A stretch of 20,064 nucleotides of DNA from Clostridiales bacterium (lineage in GTDB: Bacteria; Bacillota; Clostridia; Christensenellales; Aristaeellaceae). A model generated the notes under the pieces. That model made no database searches. It saw nothing but the letters and a program-made list of their open reading frames with translations, and was not told the origin of the DNA. The stretch is taken from contig SFHK01000069.1 in assembly GCA_004556395.1 (NCBI GenBank), forward strand, positions 1 through 20,064. The letters are read 5' to 3'. A program made the position numbers and the translations under genes. Each line of letters starts with the position of its first letter. Within the stretch, counting starts at the first letter, position 1. Below, in pieces: positions 7,848 through 13,894 of the stretch.

Positions 7848-8758
7848 ATAAGAAGCGTTCGTTTCAGCTCTGTCTGCGCGCGCTCGAGCAGGCGCGGCAG
7901 TTCGTCGCCCCATGCCGCGTCCTCGCTGATGTAGACCTCCGGGCGCGTCTGTATGGCGAGCGCCTGCCGCGCCATGAAGGCGGCTCCGGCAAATTCACCG
8001 TCATTCAAAAGCAGGCGCGCCATTTCAAAATACGGCTCCCGCAGCCACGGCGCTTCGGCAATGGCGCGGAACAGCGCCGCGCGCGCGTCCCCTCGTTCGC
8101 CCAGATTGACATGGGCGCGCGCGATAAAGCGGCAGGACGCGCAGCGCTCCTCGCGCCACGTCGCGCCGGGCATGTTCAGGTGCAGCGTGAGCATTTCAAT
8201 GCACTTGCGCCATTGGCGGTGGAACATATATTCCCGCCCCAGATAGTGCACGGTGCGCGCGTCGTCCGGGTTTTCCAGCACGGAAAGCTCCAGAAGCGGC
8301 AGGTACTGTGCCCGCGATTTCGTGGGGTCGGGGTGATGGTTCAGCTGCACGCCCTGAAGCACAACGACCTCGGCCGCCGTTTCGCTTCGGCCGTCCTCGC
8401 GCGCGAGCACCTCGTGCACGGGGTAGACCCATTTGTATCCGCTTCGGGCGTGAATTTTGTCCGGCCACAGCACGGTGCCCTCGCTGCCGTCGGGGTTGAA
8501 GCTCCATGTGTAGCGGTAGCGTCCCCGCTGCGCGCCGGGTCGCCATTGCGCTTCCAGCGCCGCGCGCCAGCCGGGAGCGAATTCCTCATCCAGATCCGTG
8601 CAGACGCAAACGTCCGCGTCCGCCGGAATCAACTTCATCGATTCATTTCGCGCCGCGTCGAAGCGCCACGGCGAAATCACCTTTTCCGAGACGGAAACGC
8701 CCTGCGCCCGCAGCGCCTCGACAGTTCCGTCGGTAGAGCCGGTATCGAGTGCGACCAC
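7841..8758 (-). CDS. GT2-type glycosyltransferase with TPR-like tail; N-terminus out of frame
   Basis: The frame encodes 305 residues from a GTG at 8758. It opens in the middle of a family-2 glycosyltransferase fold with VALDTGSTDGTVEALRAQG, and has a metal/nucleotide-sugar DxD region (CVCTDLDEEF). After about residue 160 come helical TPR-like segments. The GT2 first strand, normally the very start of such proteins, is found directly upstream in another frame (ATG 8799, MKICVYAICKNE), and no ribosome binding site precedes GTG 8758. In addition, the helix usually lying between the KNE motif and the VVALDTGS strand is missing. This points to a small deletion that also shifted the frame, or to a sequencing error. 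The gene directly follows the collagen-like gene (82 nt to the original ATG) and may have glycosylated its Thr-rich triplets. Confidence 0.8.
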   Translation of the reverse strand: MVALDTGSTDGTVEALRAQGVSVSEKVISPWRFDAARNESMKLIPADADVCVCTDLDEEFAPGWRAALEAQWRPGAQRGRYRYTWSFNPDGSEGTVLWPDKIHARSGYKWVYPVHEVLAREDGRSETAAEVVVLQGVQLNHHPDPTKSRAQYLPLLELSVLENPDDARTVHYLGREYMFHRQWRKCIEMLTLHLNMPGATWREERCASCRFIARAHVNLGERGDARAALFRAIAEAPWLREPYFEMARLLLNDGEFAGAAFMARQALAIQTRPEVYISEDAAWGDELPRLLERAQTELKRTLLIK

Positions 8759-8799
8759 TGCCGCTCGTTTTTACAGATCGCGTATACGCAGATTTTCAT
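8677..8799 (-). pseudogene. Detached 5' end of the glycosyltransferase gene (frame-shifted)
   Basis: ATG 8799 is preceded by GGGGAGG 11 nt upstream and begins MKICVYAICKNERQW, the classic first strand of a GT2 enzyme. This frame then leaves the family sequence and stops at TGA (8677-8679) after 40 residues, while the family sequence continues in another frame from about 8763. That other frame has a TAA just upstream, so no single frame covers both parts. One extra base would rejoin the frames, but about 16-18 family residues would still be missing. Confidence 0.75.
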
Positions 8800-8823
8800 A
8801 CCGCCGTTTTCCTCCCCTTCAAA

Positions 8824-8848
8824 CGGGCGGGAGACGCGCTCCCGCCCG
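8824..8848 (-). terminator. Strong GC hairpin between collagen-like and glycosyltransferase genes
   Basis: CGGGCGGGAG (8824-8833) and CTCCCGCCCG (8839-8848) form a perfect 10-bp stem with a 5-nt loop. On the minus strand only TTT and then GAAGG follow, so it is at best a partial terminator. It could lower glycosyltransferase expression or protect the 3' end of the collagen-like mRNA. On the plus strand it is followed by a T-rich stretch, but no gene is there to terminate. Confidence 0.5.
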
Positions 8849-8881
8849 GCGGTTTCGTATTTTATAGGAAGAAAGTCCCGC

Positions 8882-11017
8882 TTACGATACGCGCATGGCC
8901 GTCAGGTTGCCGGCAATGCCCGCGGACGCGCCGCTGGCGGCATTGAAGCGGACGGCGTGGCCGGAGCGGTTGCGCAGAACGAAGGTGTCGCCCGCGCGCG
9001 CGTCCAGAAGCGCCGTGCCGACGATGACCGCGTCGGGATTCCCGGCCACGGTGTGCGCGCCGGAAAGCGCGTACTGGTTGGTTCCCGCGCTGTCCTCCAG
9101 CGCGACGACGACGTTGGTGTCGGCTTCGTTGTCGTTGCGAAGGAGCAGCGACCAGTTGAACAGATACAGGCCGTCGGTTCGAATGGTGACCGCGCCGGTA
9201 TCCGAGTCGTATTCCACGCCCGTGCCGACTGGCGCGGAGAACATCTGCGTGGAGAGAACGTTGCCGTCGCTGTGCACGGTGTCGTCCGAGGACTTTCGCG
9301 CCGTTACCGCGGCGCGGACGACGGCACCCGCGGGTCCGGTCGGCCCCGTAGGCCCGGTCGCGCCGATTTCGCCCGTTTCTCCCTGCGCGCCCGTAGCACC
9401 CGCGGGGCCAGTGGGGCCAGTAGGGCCGGTTTCGCCCGTAAGGCCGATAGCGCCGGTGGCTCCAGTGGGGCCAGTCGGGCCGGTGGGTCCGGTTTCACCC
9501 GTAGCACCAGTTGCGCCGGTCGCGCCGGTGGCACCCGCGGGGCCGGTCGGACCAGTGGGGCCGGTTTCACCCGTAGCACCTGTCGCGCCGGCGGCACCGG
9601 CGGGGCCAGTCGGGCCGGTGGGTCCGGTTTCGCCCGTCGCGCCGACGGCACCGGCAGGGCCAGTGGGGCCGGTGGGGCCGGTTTCACCCGTCGCACCAGC
9701 AGCGCCGGTTGCACCCGCGGGGCCGGTCGGGCCGGTGGGGCCAGTTTCGCCCGTCGCGCCGGTTGCGCCGGTTGCGCCGACGGCACCGGCGGGGCCAGTG
9801 GGGCCGGTGGGGCCGGTTTCACCCGTGGCACCCGTCGCGCCGGTCGCGCCGACGGCACCGGCAGGGCCAGTCGGGCCGGTGGGGCCAGTTTCGCCCGTAG
9901 CACCCGTTGCGCCGGTCGCGCCGGTCGCACCCGCAGGGCCAGTGGGGCCGGTGGGGCCGGTTTCACCCATCGCACCAGCAGCGCCGGTTGCACCCGCAGG
10001 GCCAGTGGGGCCGGTGGGGCCGGTTTCACCCGTCGCGCCGGTTGCGCCGGTTGCGCCGGTTGCGCCGACGGCACCGGCAGGGCCAGTCGGGCCGGTGGGG
10101 CCAGTCGGGCCGGTGGGGCCAGTTTCGCCCGTCGCGCCGGTTGCGCCGGTTGCGCCGGCTGCGCCGACGGCACCGGCGGGGCCAGTCGGGCCGGTGGGGC
10201 CGGTTTCACCCGTGGCACCCGTCGCGCCGGCTGCGCCGACGGCACCGGCGGGGCCAGTCGGGCCGGCGGGGCCAGTCGGGCCGGTGGGGCCAGTCGGGCC
10301 GGTGGGGCCGGTTTCGCCCGTAGCACCCGTTGCGCCGGTCGCGCCGGTCGCACCCGCAGGGCCAGTGGGGCCGGTTTCGCCCGTCGCGCCCGTCGCGCCC
10401 GTAGCACCCGCGGGGCCAGTGGGGCCGGTAGGGCCGGTTTCGCCCGTAAGGCCGATAGCGCCTGTGGCTCCAGTGGGGCCAGTCGGGCCAGTGGGGCCGG
10501 TGGGGCCAGTTTCGCCCGTCGCGCCGGTTTCCCCCGTCGCGCCGACGGCACCGGCAGGGCCAGTCGGGCCGGTGGGGCCGGTCGGGCCGGTGGGGCCAGT
10601 CGGGCCGGTGGGGCCGGTTTCGCCCGTCGCGCCGGCTGCGCCGACGGCACCGGCGGGGCCAGTCGGGCCGGTGGGGCCCGTCGCGCCCGTGGCGCCCGTG
10701 GCACCGGTTGCGCCGGTGGCACCAGTCGGGCCGGTGGGGCCGGTCGCACCTGTTGCGCCCGTCGGCCCTGTGGCACCGGTCGCTCCGGTAGGGCCGGTTG
10801 CGCCCGTGGCACCCGTGGCTCCGGTCGCGCCGCGGGGGCCGGTGGGGCCGGTCGGGCCGGTACAGGGCGGGTAGGGCCAGTATCCGCAGGTATGTCCGCA
10901 CGTGTTGCAGTTAGGGCGATACCGACTTTCGGTTTCCTCCAGTCGTTCGTCGCGCAGATCGGTGTCACTATCAAGAATCGCGGAACGAATTCCGCGCCTG
11001 CAATTTTTACAGCTCAT
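8882..11017 (-). CDS. Collagen-like surface protein (BclA type) with C1q/TNF-like C-terminus
   Basis: A 711-residue protein in three parts. Residues 1-53 are Cys-rich (CKNC near the start, then CNTCGHTCGYWPYPPC) with no clear signal peptide. Residues 54-565 are an unbroken Gly-X-Y collagen domain of about 170 triplets dominated by GPT, GAT, GPA and GET. Residues 566-711 form a globular beta-rich domain with the DGLYLFNWSLLL pattern seen in BclA/C1q-like trimerisation heads. Such proteins form trimeric, often Thr-glycosylated filaments on spores (exosporium) or cell surfaces. The missing signal peptide fits assembly from the mother-cell cytoplasm, as for BclA. The start ATG 11017 has GGAGG 6 nt upstream; a longer version (11059) has no such site. 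The following gene is a glycosyltransferase. Spore location is inferred; no clear sporulation promoter was found. Confidence 0.92.
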   Translation of the reverse strand: MSCKNCRRGIRSAILDSDTDLRDERLEETESRYRPNCNTCGHTCGYWPYPPCTGPTGPTGPRGATGATGATGATGPTGATGATGPTGATGATGPTGPTGATGATGATGATGATGPTGPTGPAGAVGAAGATGETGPTGPTGPTGPTGPTGPTGPAGAVGATGETGATGETGPTGPTGPTGPTGATGAIGLTGETGPTGPTGPAGATGATGATGETGPTGPAGATGATGATGATGETGPTGPTGPTGPTGPAGPTGPAGAVGAAGATGATGETGPTGPTGPAGAVGAAGATGATGATGETGPTGPTGPTGPTGPAGAVGATGATGATGATGETGPTGPTGPAGATGAAGAMGETGPTGPTGPAGATGATGATGATGETGPTGPTGPAGAVGATGATGATGETGPTGPTGPAGAVGATGATGATGETGPTGPTGPAGATGAAGATGETGPTGPTGPAGAVGATGETGPTGPTGPAGAAGATGATGETGPTGPTGPAGATGATGATGATGETGPTGPTGPTGATGAIGLTGETGPTGPTGPAGATGAQGETGEIGATGPTGPTGPAGAVVRAAVTARKSSDDTVHSDGNVLSTQMFSAPVGTGVEYDSDTGAVTIRTDGLYLFNWSLLLRNDNEADTNVVVALEDSAGTNQYALSGAHTVAGNPDAVIVGTALLDARAGDTFVLRNRSGHAVRFNAASGASAGIAGNLTAMRVS
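9323..10858 (-). repeat. Gly-X-Y coding repeat, about 170 triplets (1.5 kb)
   Basis: This is a low-complexity 9-bp-based DNA repeat encoding the collagen domain. Larger blocks recur (GPTGPTGPAGAVGATGATGE-like units of about 60-75 bp, and an AIGLTGE interruption appears twice), showing block duplication. Such DNA is prone to length change and to assembly collapse, so the exact length here should be treated with care. The repeat also creates long false open frames on the other strand. Confidence 0.95.
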
Positions 11018-11083
11018 GCAATCCCTCCGGGGGCTGAATTCGGCAAAGCCGCGCTTCACCGTTTCAATGTATGCCCGCCGTTT

Positions 11084-11103
11084 TACCCGGGTTCGAACGG
11101 GTA
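11084..11103. promoter_or_regulatory. Inverted repeat TACCCG-N8-CGGGTA in the collagen/greA divergent gap
   Basis: A perfect 6-bp inverted repeat flanks GGTTCGAA. It lies 67 bp upstream of the collagen-like start and 34 bp upstream of the greA -35. It has no T-run on either side, so a DNA operator is likelier than a terminator. The bound protein is unknown. Confidence 0.35.
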
Positions 11104-11124
11104 TGCGTTAATAATCGTTCATTG

Positions 11125-11138
11125 AAGGTTTTAACCTT
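11125..11138. promoter_or_regulatory. Inverted repeat AAGGTT-TT-AACCTT overlapping the greA -35
   Basis: Two 6-bp arms (11125-11130 and 11133-11138) with a 2-bp gap run into the -35 box (11137-11142). The placement would suit a repressor blocking the otherwise perfect greA promoter. No cognate regulator can be named. Confidence 0.35.
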
Positions 11139-11165
11139 GACAATTTCCAGCTGCCGCGGTATAAT
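11137..11165 (+). promoter_or_regulatory. Perfect-consensus SigA promoter of greA-lysS
   Basis: TTGACA (11137-11142), a 17-bp spacer and TATAAT (11160-11165) match the housekeeping consensus at all twelve positions. Transcription should start near 11172, leaving a leader of about 100 nt before the greA ATG. Confidence 0.93.
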
Positions 11166-11184
11166 GAGCGCGTTCGGGCAGTCG

Positions 11185-11256
11185 GGAACATCGCAGAGGC
11201 GGTGTTCCTGCTCTTGCATGCCGAACGATTTTGCATATTTGTGCCCGCCGGGGCAC
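11185..11256 (+). promoter_or_regulatory. Structured 5' leader of greA with two hairpins
   Basis: Hairpin 1: GGAACATCGC (11185-11194) pairs with GCGGTGTTCC (11199-11208) over 10 bp (one G-U) around an AGAG loop. Hairpin 2: GTGCCC (11241-11246) pairs with GGGCAC (11251-11256) around GCCG and ends one base before the Shine-Dalgarno GGAGGAG (11258-11264). Neither has a T-run, so they look like stability or translation-control elements rather than terminators. E. coli greA is known to have a regulatory leader RNA (GraL); any similarity of function here is inference. Confidence 0.5.
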
Positions 11257-11271
11257 CGGAGGAGAGATATT

Positions 11272-11760
11272 ATGTCTGAGAACATGCAGGACGGCGTCGT
11301 TCTTACCCCTGACGGAAAACGCAAGCTTGAAGACGAGCTGAACGAACTGAAGGTTGTCAAGCGCGCGCAGGTCGTCAAGGACATCGCGGAAGCGCGTGCG
11401 CACGGCGATCTGAGCGAGAATGCCGAGTACGACGAAGCGAAAAACGAGGAAGCCCGCGTCAACGGCCGCATCGCGCAGCTGGAAGAGCTGCTGGCGAAGG
11501 CGATCATCGTCGACGAGACGGGCGTGAGCACGGACGCCGTTTCCGTTGGCACGATCGTGAAGGTGTTCGACGAGGAGTACGACGAGGAAGATGAATACAC
11601 CATCGTCGGCTACACCGAGGCGGACCCGGCGAAGCTGTTTATTTCGGCGGAATCGCCCATCGGCGCGGCGCTGGTCGGCAAGCATGTGGGCGAGGTCGCG
11701 GAGGCGCACACGCCCGGCGGCGTCATCCGGCTGGTCATTCGCGAGATCAAACGCAGATAA
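11272..11760 (+). CDS. greA: Transcript cleavage/elongation factor GreA
   Basis: A 162-residue protein of normal GreA length. An N-terminal antiparallel coiled coil has the conserved tip GDLSENAEY (residues 45-53), whose acidic residues help RNA polymerase cleave backtracked RNA. A C-terminal FKBP-like globular domain follows (about 80-162, with SPIGAALVGKHVGE and TPGG). The start ATG 11272 has GGAGGAG about 7 nt upstream; in-frame codons further up lie in the leader or the promoter. It is the first gene of the greA-lysS unit, a gene order common in Firmicutes. Confidence 0.97.
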   Translation: MSENMQDGVVLTPDGKRKLEDELNELKVVKRAQVVKDIAEARAHGDLSENAEYDEAKNEEARVNGRIAQLEELLAKAIIVDETGVSTDAVSVGTIVKVFDEEYDEEDEYTIVGYTEADPAKLFISAESPIGAALVGKHVGEVAEAHTPGGVIRLVIREIKRR

Positions 11761-11764
11761 GCAA

Positions 11765-11810
11765 GCAGGCTGTTTTTGCATCGGCCTGCCTATTCGGCAG
11801 GCCATTTTTT
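11765..11810 (+). terminator. Intrinsic terminator with competing upstream arm between greA and lysS
   Basis: GGCCTGCC (11783-11790) pairs perfectly with GGCAGGCC (11796-11803) around TATTC, followed by ATTTTTTC: a textbook terminator. An upstream GCAGGC (11765-11770) can instead pair with GCCTGC (11784-11789), which would break the terminator stem. LysS starts only 28 nt after the T-run and no promoter is visible in between, so lysS must depend on read-through or on a promoter inside greA. The layout resembles an attenuator; the trigger is unknown. Confidence 0.8.
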
Positions 11811-11837
11811 CTACCGGAATCGGAGAGGAGAGTACCT

Positions 11838-13781
11838 ATGGCGGAAGACACCGTTGGCACCATGACCCCGGAAAATATGTCCGAGCAGACGGAAATCAGA
11901 CTGAACAAGCTGCGCGCGCTGCAGGAAGCGGGCCGCAATCCCTATGCCATCACCCATTTTGAGGTGACGCACGCGTCGGACGCGATCGTTCGCGACTATG
12001 ACGCGCTTGAGAACACCGAGGTCACCATCGCCGGCCGCCTGATGAGCCGCCGCGTGATGGGCAAGGCGTCGTTCGCGCACCTTCTCGACTGCGCGGGCGA
12101 AATTCAGATTTACGTCAAGCGCGACGACGTGGGCGAGGACGTGTATAAGGATTTCAAGGACTGGGACATCGGCGATATGCTCGGCGTGAAGGGCTTTGTG
12201 TTCAAGACGAAGACGGGCGAGAGTTCCGTGCACGCGAAGGAGCTCACGCTGCTCACCAAGTCCCTCCATCCGCTGCCGGAGAAGTTCCACGGCCTGACCA
12301 ACACCGACACGCGCTATCGCCAGCGCTATCTGGATCTGATCGTCAACCCCGAGGTGAAAGACACGTTTGTGAAGCGCAGTCAGATTCTGCGCGAGCTGCG
12401 CGCCTTCCTCGATGGCCGCGGCTTCCTCGAGGTGGACACGCCCATCCTTACGCCGTTTGAAATCGGCGCGTCCGCCCGTCCGTTCTACACGCACCACAAC
12501 GCGCTGGACATGGACATGGTGCTGCGCATCGAAACCGAACTGTATCTGAAGCGCCTGATCGTGGGCGGCATGGATCGCGTGTACGAGGTCGGCCGCATCT
12601 TCCGCAACGAGGGCATGGATACCAAGCACAACCCCGAGTTCACCACCATCGAGCTGTATCAGGCCTACACCGACTTCCACGGCATGATGGAGCTGGTGGA
12701 GGACATGATGAAGACCGTCGCCCAGAAGGTGTGCGGCTCGCTGGTGATTCCCTATCAGGGTCACCAGATCGACCTCGGAAACTGGCAGCGCCTGACGATG
12801 GTCGAGGCCGTGAAGAAGTATTCCGGCGTGGATTACTACGACTGGAAGAGCGACGAGGACGCGATTGCCTGCGCCAAGGCGCACAACGTGGAGCTGCCCG
12901 AGGTGCCCACGAAGGGCGCGATTCTGGCCGAGTTCTTCGACGCGTTTGTGGAAGAAAAGCTGATTCAGCCCACCTTCATCTACGATTACCCCGTGGAAAT
13001 CAGCCCGTTGGCCAAGAGAAAGCCCGACGATCCCGCGTTCACCGAGCGCTTTGAGTACTTCATCAACGCTACCGAGTTCGGCAATGCGTTCTCCGAGCTG
13101 AACGATCCCATCGACCAGCGCGGCCGCTTTGAGCGTCAGGTGGCCGAGCGCCGCGCGCAGGAGCCCGATACCCGCGCGCAGGTGGACTACGACTTCATCA
13201 ACGCGCTGGAATACGGCATGCCCCCGACCGGCGGCCTCGGCTTCGGCGTGGATCGTCTGATCATGCTGCTGACCGATTCCGGCAGCATCCGCGACGTGCT
13301 GCTGTTCCCCACGATGAAGTCGCTGGACGCCGACAAGAAGGCGCCCAGGGAAGCTGCGGCTCCCGCGGAAGAGACGCAGGCAGCGCCCGAAGCCGAGGAA
13401 ACGATCGATTTTTCCAACGTGCAGATCGAACCGCTGTTTCAGGATACGATCGATTTTGAAACCTTCTCGAAGTCCGACTTCCGCGCCGTAAAGGTCAAGG
13501 AATGCGAAGCCGTGAAGAAGTCCAAGAAGCTCCTGAAGTTCGTTCTGGACGACGGCTCGGGCACGGATCGAGTCATTCTGAGCGGCATCCACGAGTATTA
13601 CGAGCCGGAGGAGCTGGTCGGCAAGACCTGCATCGCCATCACCAACCTGCCGCCCAGAGCGATGATGGGCATTGACTCCTGCGGCATGCTGATTTCCGCC
13701 GTCCACCATGAAAACGGCGAAGAAAAGCTGCACCTGCTGATGGTCGATCCCCATATCCCCGCCGGCGCGAAGCTGTATTAA
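11838..13781 (+). CDS. lysS: Class II lysyl-tRNA synthetase fused to a C-terminal tRNA-binding domain
   Basis: A 647-residue protein. Residues 1-~485 are a complete class II LysRS: the OB-fold anticodon domain (VTIAGRLMSRRVMGKASFAH), motif 2 around RIFRNEGMDTKHNPEFTTIE (residues ~250-272) and motif 3 GGLGFGVDRLIMLL (about 465-478). A normal LysRS stops near residue 490-500. Here an Ala/Pro/Glu linker (about 500-525) leads to an extra domain (about 540-647) ending PHIPAGAKLY, with the EMAP-II/Trbp111/MetRS-C tRNA_bind pattern (SDFRAVKV, VGKTCIAITNLPPRAMMGIDSCGM). That domain binds tRNA in a structure-dependent way and is usually attached to MetRS. AGGAG lies 7 nt before ATG 11838. A terminator follows directly. 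Confidence 0.96.
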   Translation: MAEDTVGTMTPENMSEQTEIRLNKLRALQEAGRNPYAITHFEVTHASDAIVRDYDALENTEVTIAGRLMSRRVMGKASFAHLLDCAGEIQIYVKRDDVGEDVYKDFKDWDIGDMLGVKGFVFKTKTGESSVHAKELTLLTKSLHPLPEKFHGLTNTDTRYRQRYLDLIVNPEVKDTFVKRSQILRELRAFLDGRGFLEVDTPILTPFEIGASARPFYTHHNALDMDMVLRIETELYLKRLIVGGMDRVYEVGRIFRNEGMDTKHNPEFTTIELYQAYTDFHGMMELVEDMMKTVAQKVCGSLVIPYQGHQIDLGNWQRLTMVEAVKKYSGVDYYDWKSDEDAIACAKAHNVELPEVPTKGAILAEFFDAFVEEKLIQPTFIYDYPVEISPLAKRKPDDPAFTERFEYFINATEFGNAFSELNDPIDQRGRFERQVAERRAQEPDTRAQVDYDFINALEYGMPPTGGLGFGVDRLIMLLTDSGSIRDVLLFPTMKSLDADKKAPREAAAPAEETQAAPEAEETIDFSNVQIEPLFQDTIDFETFSKSDFRAVKVKECEAVKKSKKLLKFVLDDGSGTDRVILSGIHEYYEPEELVGKTCIAITNLPPRAMMGIDSCGMLISAVHHENGEEKLHLLMVDPHIPAGAKLY

Positions 13782-13797
13782 ATTGCCCTTTTTTGCT

Positions 13798-13840
13798 GCG
13801 GACGTCATTTTCTTCAAATGGCGTCCGCGATTGATTTTTT
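13798..13840 (+). terminator. Strong intrinsic terminator after lysS
   Basis: A 13-bp stem (13798-13810 with 13816-13828, one G-U) encloses TCTTC and is followed by GATTGATTTTTTG. Its tail overlaps the -35 of the next promoter. Confidence 0.92.
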
Positions 13841-13859
13841 GCCTGTTCTGTGGTATCAT
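13831..13859 (+). promoter_or_regulatory. Promoter of the phosphoglucomutase gene
   Basis: -35 TTGATT (13831-13836), a 17-bp spacer and -10 TATCAT (13854-13859) with an extended -10 TGG just before it. The promoter reuses the T-tract of the lysS terminator. The leader to ATG 13895 is about 30 nt. Confidence 0.7.
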
Positions 13860-13894
13860 TAATACTGGAAAGTTCTTTGCAGGAGGTGACGCGT

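Noticed and set aside
11066..11073. CATACATT on the minus strand upstream of the collagen-like gene, similar to a sporulation sigma-E -10 box
   Set aside because: No matching -35 element was found at the right distance, so a sporulation promoter cannot be claimed.
11084..11103. GGTTCGAA with flanking inverted arms, resembling a tRNA T-arm
   Set aside because: No anticodon arm, D-arm or acceptor stem can be built around it, so it is not a tRNA gene.
8111..11125. A 1004-codon open frame on the plus strand opposite the collagen-like gene, and a second long frame (8895-10874)
   Set aside because: They are mirror products of the GC-rich Gly-X-Y repeat (GRASRAGGAG-like and APVGPVGPV-like sequence), have no ribosome binding site, and run through the convergent glycosyltransferase and the divergent greA control region.
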